Origin: Brevibacillus laterosporus
GTDB taxonomy: Bacteria; Bacillota; Bacilli; Brevibacillales; Brevibacillaceae
Direction: 5' to 3'
DNA: 64,000 bases
Assembly (NCBI RefSeq): GCF_030489605.1
Contig: NZ_JAUKFY010000017.1
Span: 1-64,000, forward strand
Shown here one piece after another: positions 62,599 through 64,000 of this stretch. The notes below the pieces were generated by a model. The model was not told where the DNA came from. It saw only the letters and a list, made by a program, of their open reading frames with translations, and did no database searches. Position numbers and translations under genes: made by a program. How positions within the stretch are numbered: position 1 is the stretch's first letter; the number at the start of each line of letters is the position of its first letter.

Positions 62599-62934
62599 AT
62601 GACTTTGAAATGGTATGCTCTGTACGTAAGATCAGGCGGGGAAGAAATAGTTAAGGATCATTTGAACTATCATTTTGATGAACAAACTTTGTATGCTCTC
62701 ATACCTAAGAGAAAAATTCCTGAGAAAAAGAACGGAGTTATTTTTCGCAATATTAAAATTTTATTTCCTGGCTATGTTTTAATTAAAACAGATATGACTT
62801 CAAGTATTTTTTACAAAATCAAAGAAATACCTAACTTATACAAATTTGTTAATATAGGTCCCATATATTCAAAATTAACAAGCAGCAATTATGCTAAGAA
62901 GGATATTTCAATCACGAATTTTTCAGCTATTGAT
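62599..62934 (+). pseudogene. loaP: N-terminal (NGN) half of the same antiterminator, inverted
   Basis: The 112 codons from ATG 62599 encode KWYALYVRSGGEEIVKDHL, LIPKRKIPEKK and ILFPGYVLIKTDM with YKIKEIPNLYKFV, an NGN domain of the LoaP/NusG type, ending TNFSAID. After Asp (62932-62934) the frame runs on to 63042 as meaningless sequence. No ribosome binding site lies before this ATG. On the minus strand, just right of the block, GAAAGGAATAATC (62944-62932) would sit 7 bases before the ATG if the block were flipped. So this is an in-place inversion, not a short natural gene. Confidence 0.88.
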
Positions 62935-63097
62935 TATTCCTTTCAAAAAGTTTTTTTACGTTCTTTCATTAGTCAAATGTCTGGGAGTTATGTAAGGGTT
63001 TTTATGTATGTTAAATATAATTATAGGATAGTTGAAAAGTAAATCAACCATAATTTTTTCAAGCTTTTGTTAATTAATAACCATAAATTATTATTCA

Positions 63098-63127
63098 ATT
63101 CTAATGCATAAAATAACAAATTGACAA
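63098..63127 (-). promoter_or_regulatory. Minus-strand promoter candidate for the rejoined loaP
   Basis: On the minus strand, TTGTCA (plus 63127-63122) and TAGAAT (plus 63103-63098) are spaced by 18 bases and point toward the loaP block. It is back to back with the plus-strand promoter of the hydrolase gene. Confidence 0.45.
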
Positions 63128-63130
63128 TTA

Positions 63131-63159
63131 TCGACATTGCGCAGTATTATTTGTATAAT
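63131..63159 (+). promoter_or_regulatory. Promoter of the PksB-like operon
   Basis: TCGACA (63131-63136) and TATAAT (63154-63159) are spaced by 17 bases. A second overlapping pair, TTGACA (63121-63126) and TATTAT (63145-63150), is spaced by 18. The transcript would have a leader of about 300 bases containing a hairpin and a terminator. Confidence 0.6.
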
Positions 63160-63312
63160 ACTACTAATTATAAAATTAAGAATTTTTCTTGGGTCGTATA
63201 TGCAAAACATTTTCACTGCAGCAGCAATTCATTCTCTAGTGGAAACTAATCGTTGTTTCGGCACGTTAGGGGAAATTAGGGTACATACATGAAATGATAA
63301 GTAGTGTGCATA

Positions 63313-63346
63313 CTTGTAGACGACATGGAGAAGGTGTGTCTGCAAG
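63313..63346 (+). promoter_or_regulatory. Leader hairpin, possible LoaP-responsive element
   Basis: CTTGTAGAC (63313-63321) pairs with GTCTGCAAG (63338-63346), one G-U pair; ACA/TGT can extend the stem past a bulge. It stands about 60 bases before the leader terminator. LoaP in Bacillus velezensis needs a small hairpin in the leader of its polyketide operons, so this is a natural candidate. Confidence 0.5.
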
Positions 63347-63403
63347 CTTACATAAACTGCAAAATGTGACCGCAATCGGCGCAAGTTAATACATAAAAAA
63401 TGT

Positions 63404-63435
63404 AAGAGGGGGGGGTAATTCCTCTTTTTTGTTTT
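63404..63435 (+). terminator. Leader terminator before the PksB-like gene
   Basis: AAGAGG pairs with CCTCTT around GGGGGTAATT, followed by TTTTGTTTTT. A smaller hairpin, TACAT/ATGTA, precedes it. It lies 37 bases before the start codon, so the operon needs read-through or antitermination. Confidence 0.7.
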
Positions 63436-63471
63436 TATATAAACAACTTTGAAAGGAGATATGCGGATCAT

Positions 63472-64000
63472 ATGAATGATACGTATCGTTTATACAAACT
63501 CAAAGTTGGTTTCAATTACAGTTATATCATCATGGATCAAGCTACGGGGAAGGCAGCCATTGTGGACCCTGCATGGGAGTTGGAACGCATTACAACCATG
63601 CTCACAGACCTCGGTGCAGAGGTAACGATGATACTGCTTACTCATTCACATTACGATCATGTTCATTTGGTAGAACCATTAGTGAATCGGTATCAGCCAA
63701 AAGTATACATGTCTTCCGAAGAAATCGACTATTATCAGTATCATTCTCCTAATTTGCACTCCTTTGCCGATGAAGATGAGCTTATGCTGGGAGAGACAAA
63801 AATCATTTGTCTTCTAACACCGGGACATACGGCAGGAGGTTCCTGTTTTCTCTTATCTGCTGCATTGTTAACAGGGGACACCATCTTCGTGGAAGGCTGT
63901 GGAATGTGCGATACGCCTGGAGGATGTCCAGATCAAATGTATGAAAGCGTACAAAAAATTCGAAATAGGGTCGATTCAAATGTTCGCATATATCCGGGAC
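63472..64000 (+). CDS. MBL-fold hydrolase, PksB/BaeB-like, cut by the window end
   Basis: The first 176 residues of a metallo-beta-lactamase-fold hydrolase are present: VGFNYSYIIMD, LLTHSHYDHVH with the HxHxDH metal motif, TPGHTAGGSCFLL and LTGDTIFVEGCGMCDTPGGCPDQMY. The EGCGxCDxPGGCP segment is typical of PksB/BaeB, the zinc hydrolase that opens the bacillaene-type trans-AT polyketide clusters and releases stalled acyl chains. GAAAGGAG lies 13 bases before the ATG. No stop is reached in the window. Confidence 0.82.
   Translation, partial: MNDTYRLYKLKVGFNYSYIIMDQATGKAAIVDPAWELERITTMLTDLGAEVTMILLTHSHYDHVHLVEPLVNRYQPKVYMSSEEIDYYQYHSPNLHSFADEDELMLGETKIICLLTPGHTAGGSCFLLSAALLTGDTIFVEGCGMCDTPGGCPDQMYESVQKIRNRVDSNVRIYPG

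Noticed and set aside
62599..63042. Plus-strand frame read as a complete 147-residue NusG-like gene
   Set aside because: Only the first 112 codons match the NGN domain. The rest is antisense of the original upstream region, there is no ribosome binding site, and the KOW domain lies on the other strand.
63229..63471. Minus-strand frame of 80 codons in the PksB-like leader
   Set aside because: It covers the leader hairpin and terminator of the plus-strand operon and looks non-coding.

Overview
The window looks like a chromosomal segment of a Brevibacillus, most likely Brevibacillus laterosporus. It is a low-to-moderate GC, spore-forming Firmicute (alpha/beta SASP gene, two CotB-like coat proteins, DacF-type carboxypeptidase, AGGAGG-type ribosome binding sites). 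The strongest species marker is a gene at 45416-45568 whose 50-residue product matches, from memory, the defensin-like bacteriocin laterosporulin. No rRNA, tRNA, CRISPR array or intact transposon was seen.

Layout from left to right. 1-800: remnants and inverted repeats. 0.8-3.3 kb: a NUDIX protein, then a SCIFF six-cysteine peptide with its radical SAM maturase. 3.6-9.7 kb: SelO, a MoxR-type AAA+ ATPase with a VWA partner, and a 5'-3' exonuclease. 9.9-12.4 kb: spore genes. 12.5-18.4 kb: a seven-gene cobalamin salvage and nucleotide-loop operon (cobT, cobD, cobU, cobS, cobC, cbiZ, cbiB). 18.6-28.4 kb: a small alarmone synthetase, an aspartase/fumarase, a D,D-carboxypeptidase, a PP2C-like protein, a phosphodiesterase, an ArsR regulator whose likely operator recurs before a flavin monooxygenase and NamA, then a GntR/EamA pair. 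28.6-32.6 kb: an alkylation-damage cluster (Ada-domain/AlkA fusion, AdaA, AdaB, 2OG-Fe(II) oxygenase, radical SAM protein). 33-36.3 kb: a secreted collagenase. 36.5-44.1 kb: UvrA-like/MarR/GNAT operon, free-methionine sulfoxide reductase, a second MarR, and several hypotheticals.

44.5-49.8 kb is a laterosporulin locus: LuxR-type regulator, leaderless six-cysteine bacteriocin, two CxxC thioredoxin-fold proteins, an ABC exporter without a peptidase domain, a MauE-like membrane protein, a membrane-anchored thioredoxin-like protein without CxxC, and a last gene of unknown function. I read it as a bacteriocin with its own disulfide and export machinery. 50.9-52.4 kb is a macrolide phosphotransferase behind a leader peptide (MAYIRFRFTTLAH) that closely resembles the ErmD leader, followed by several attenuator hairpins. 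52.4-57 kb, on the minus strand, is a complete nicotinamide-to-NAD salvage set with an NrtR-type regulator, in which pncA is frameshifted in a G run. 58-62 kb is the riboflavin operon behind an FMN riboswitch.

The most unusual signal is at 62347-63471. A LoaP/NusG-type antiterminator gene is split in two. The C-terminal KOW half lies on the minus strand, and the N-terminal NGN half sits beside it on the plus strand. Flipping about 336 bp in place rejoins the frame exactly at a shared Asp codon and places a good ribosome binding site before the start codon. To the right is a divergent promoter, a leader with a hairpin and an intrinsic terminator, and the start of a PksB/BaeB-type hydrolase, which usually opens a trans-AT polyketide synthase cluster. 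This suggests an antiterminator that has been switched off, or is invertible, beside the operon it should control.
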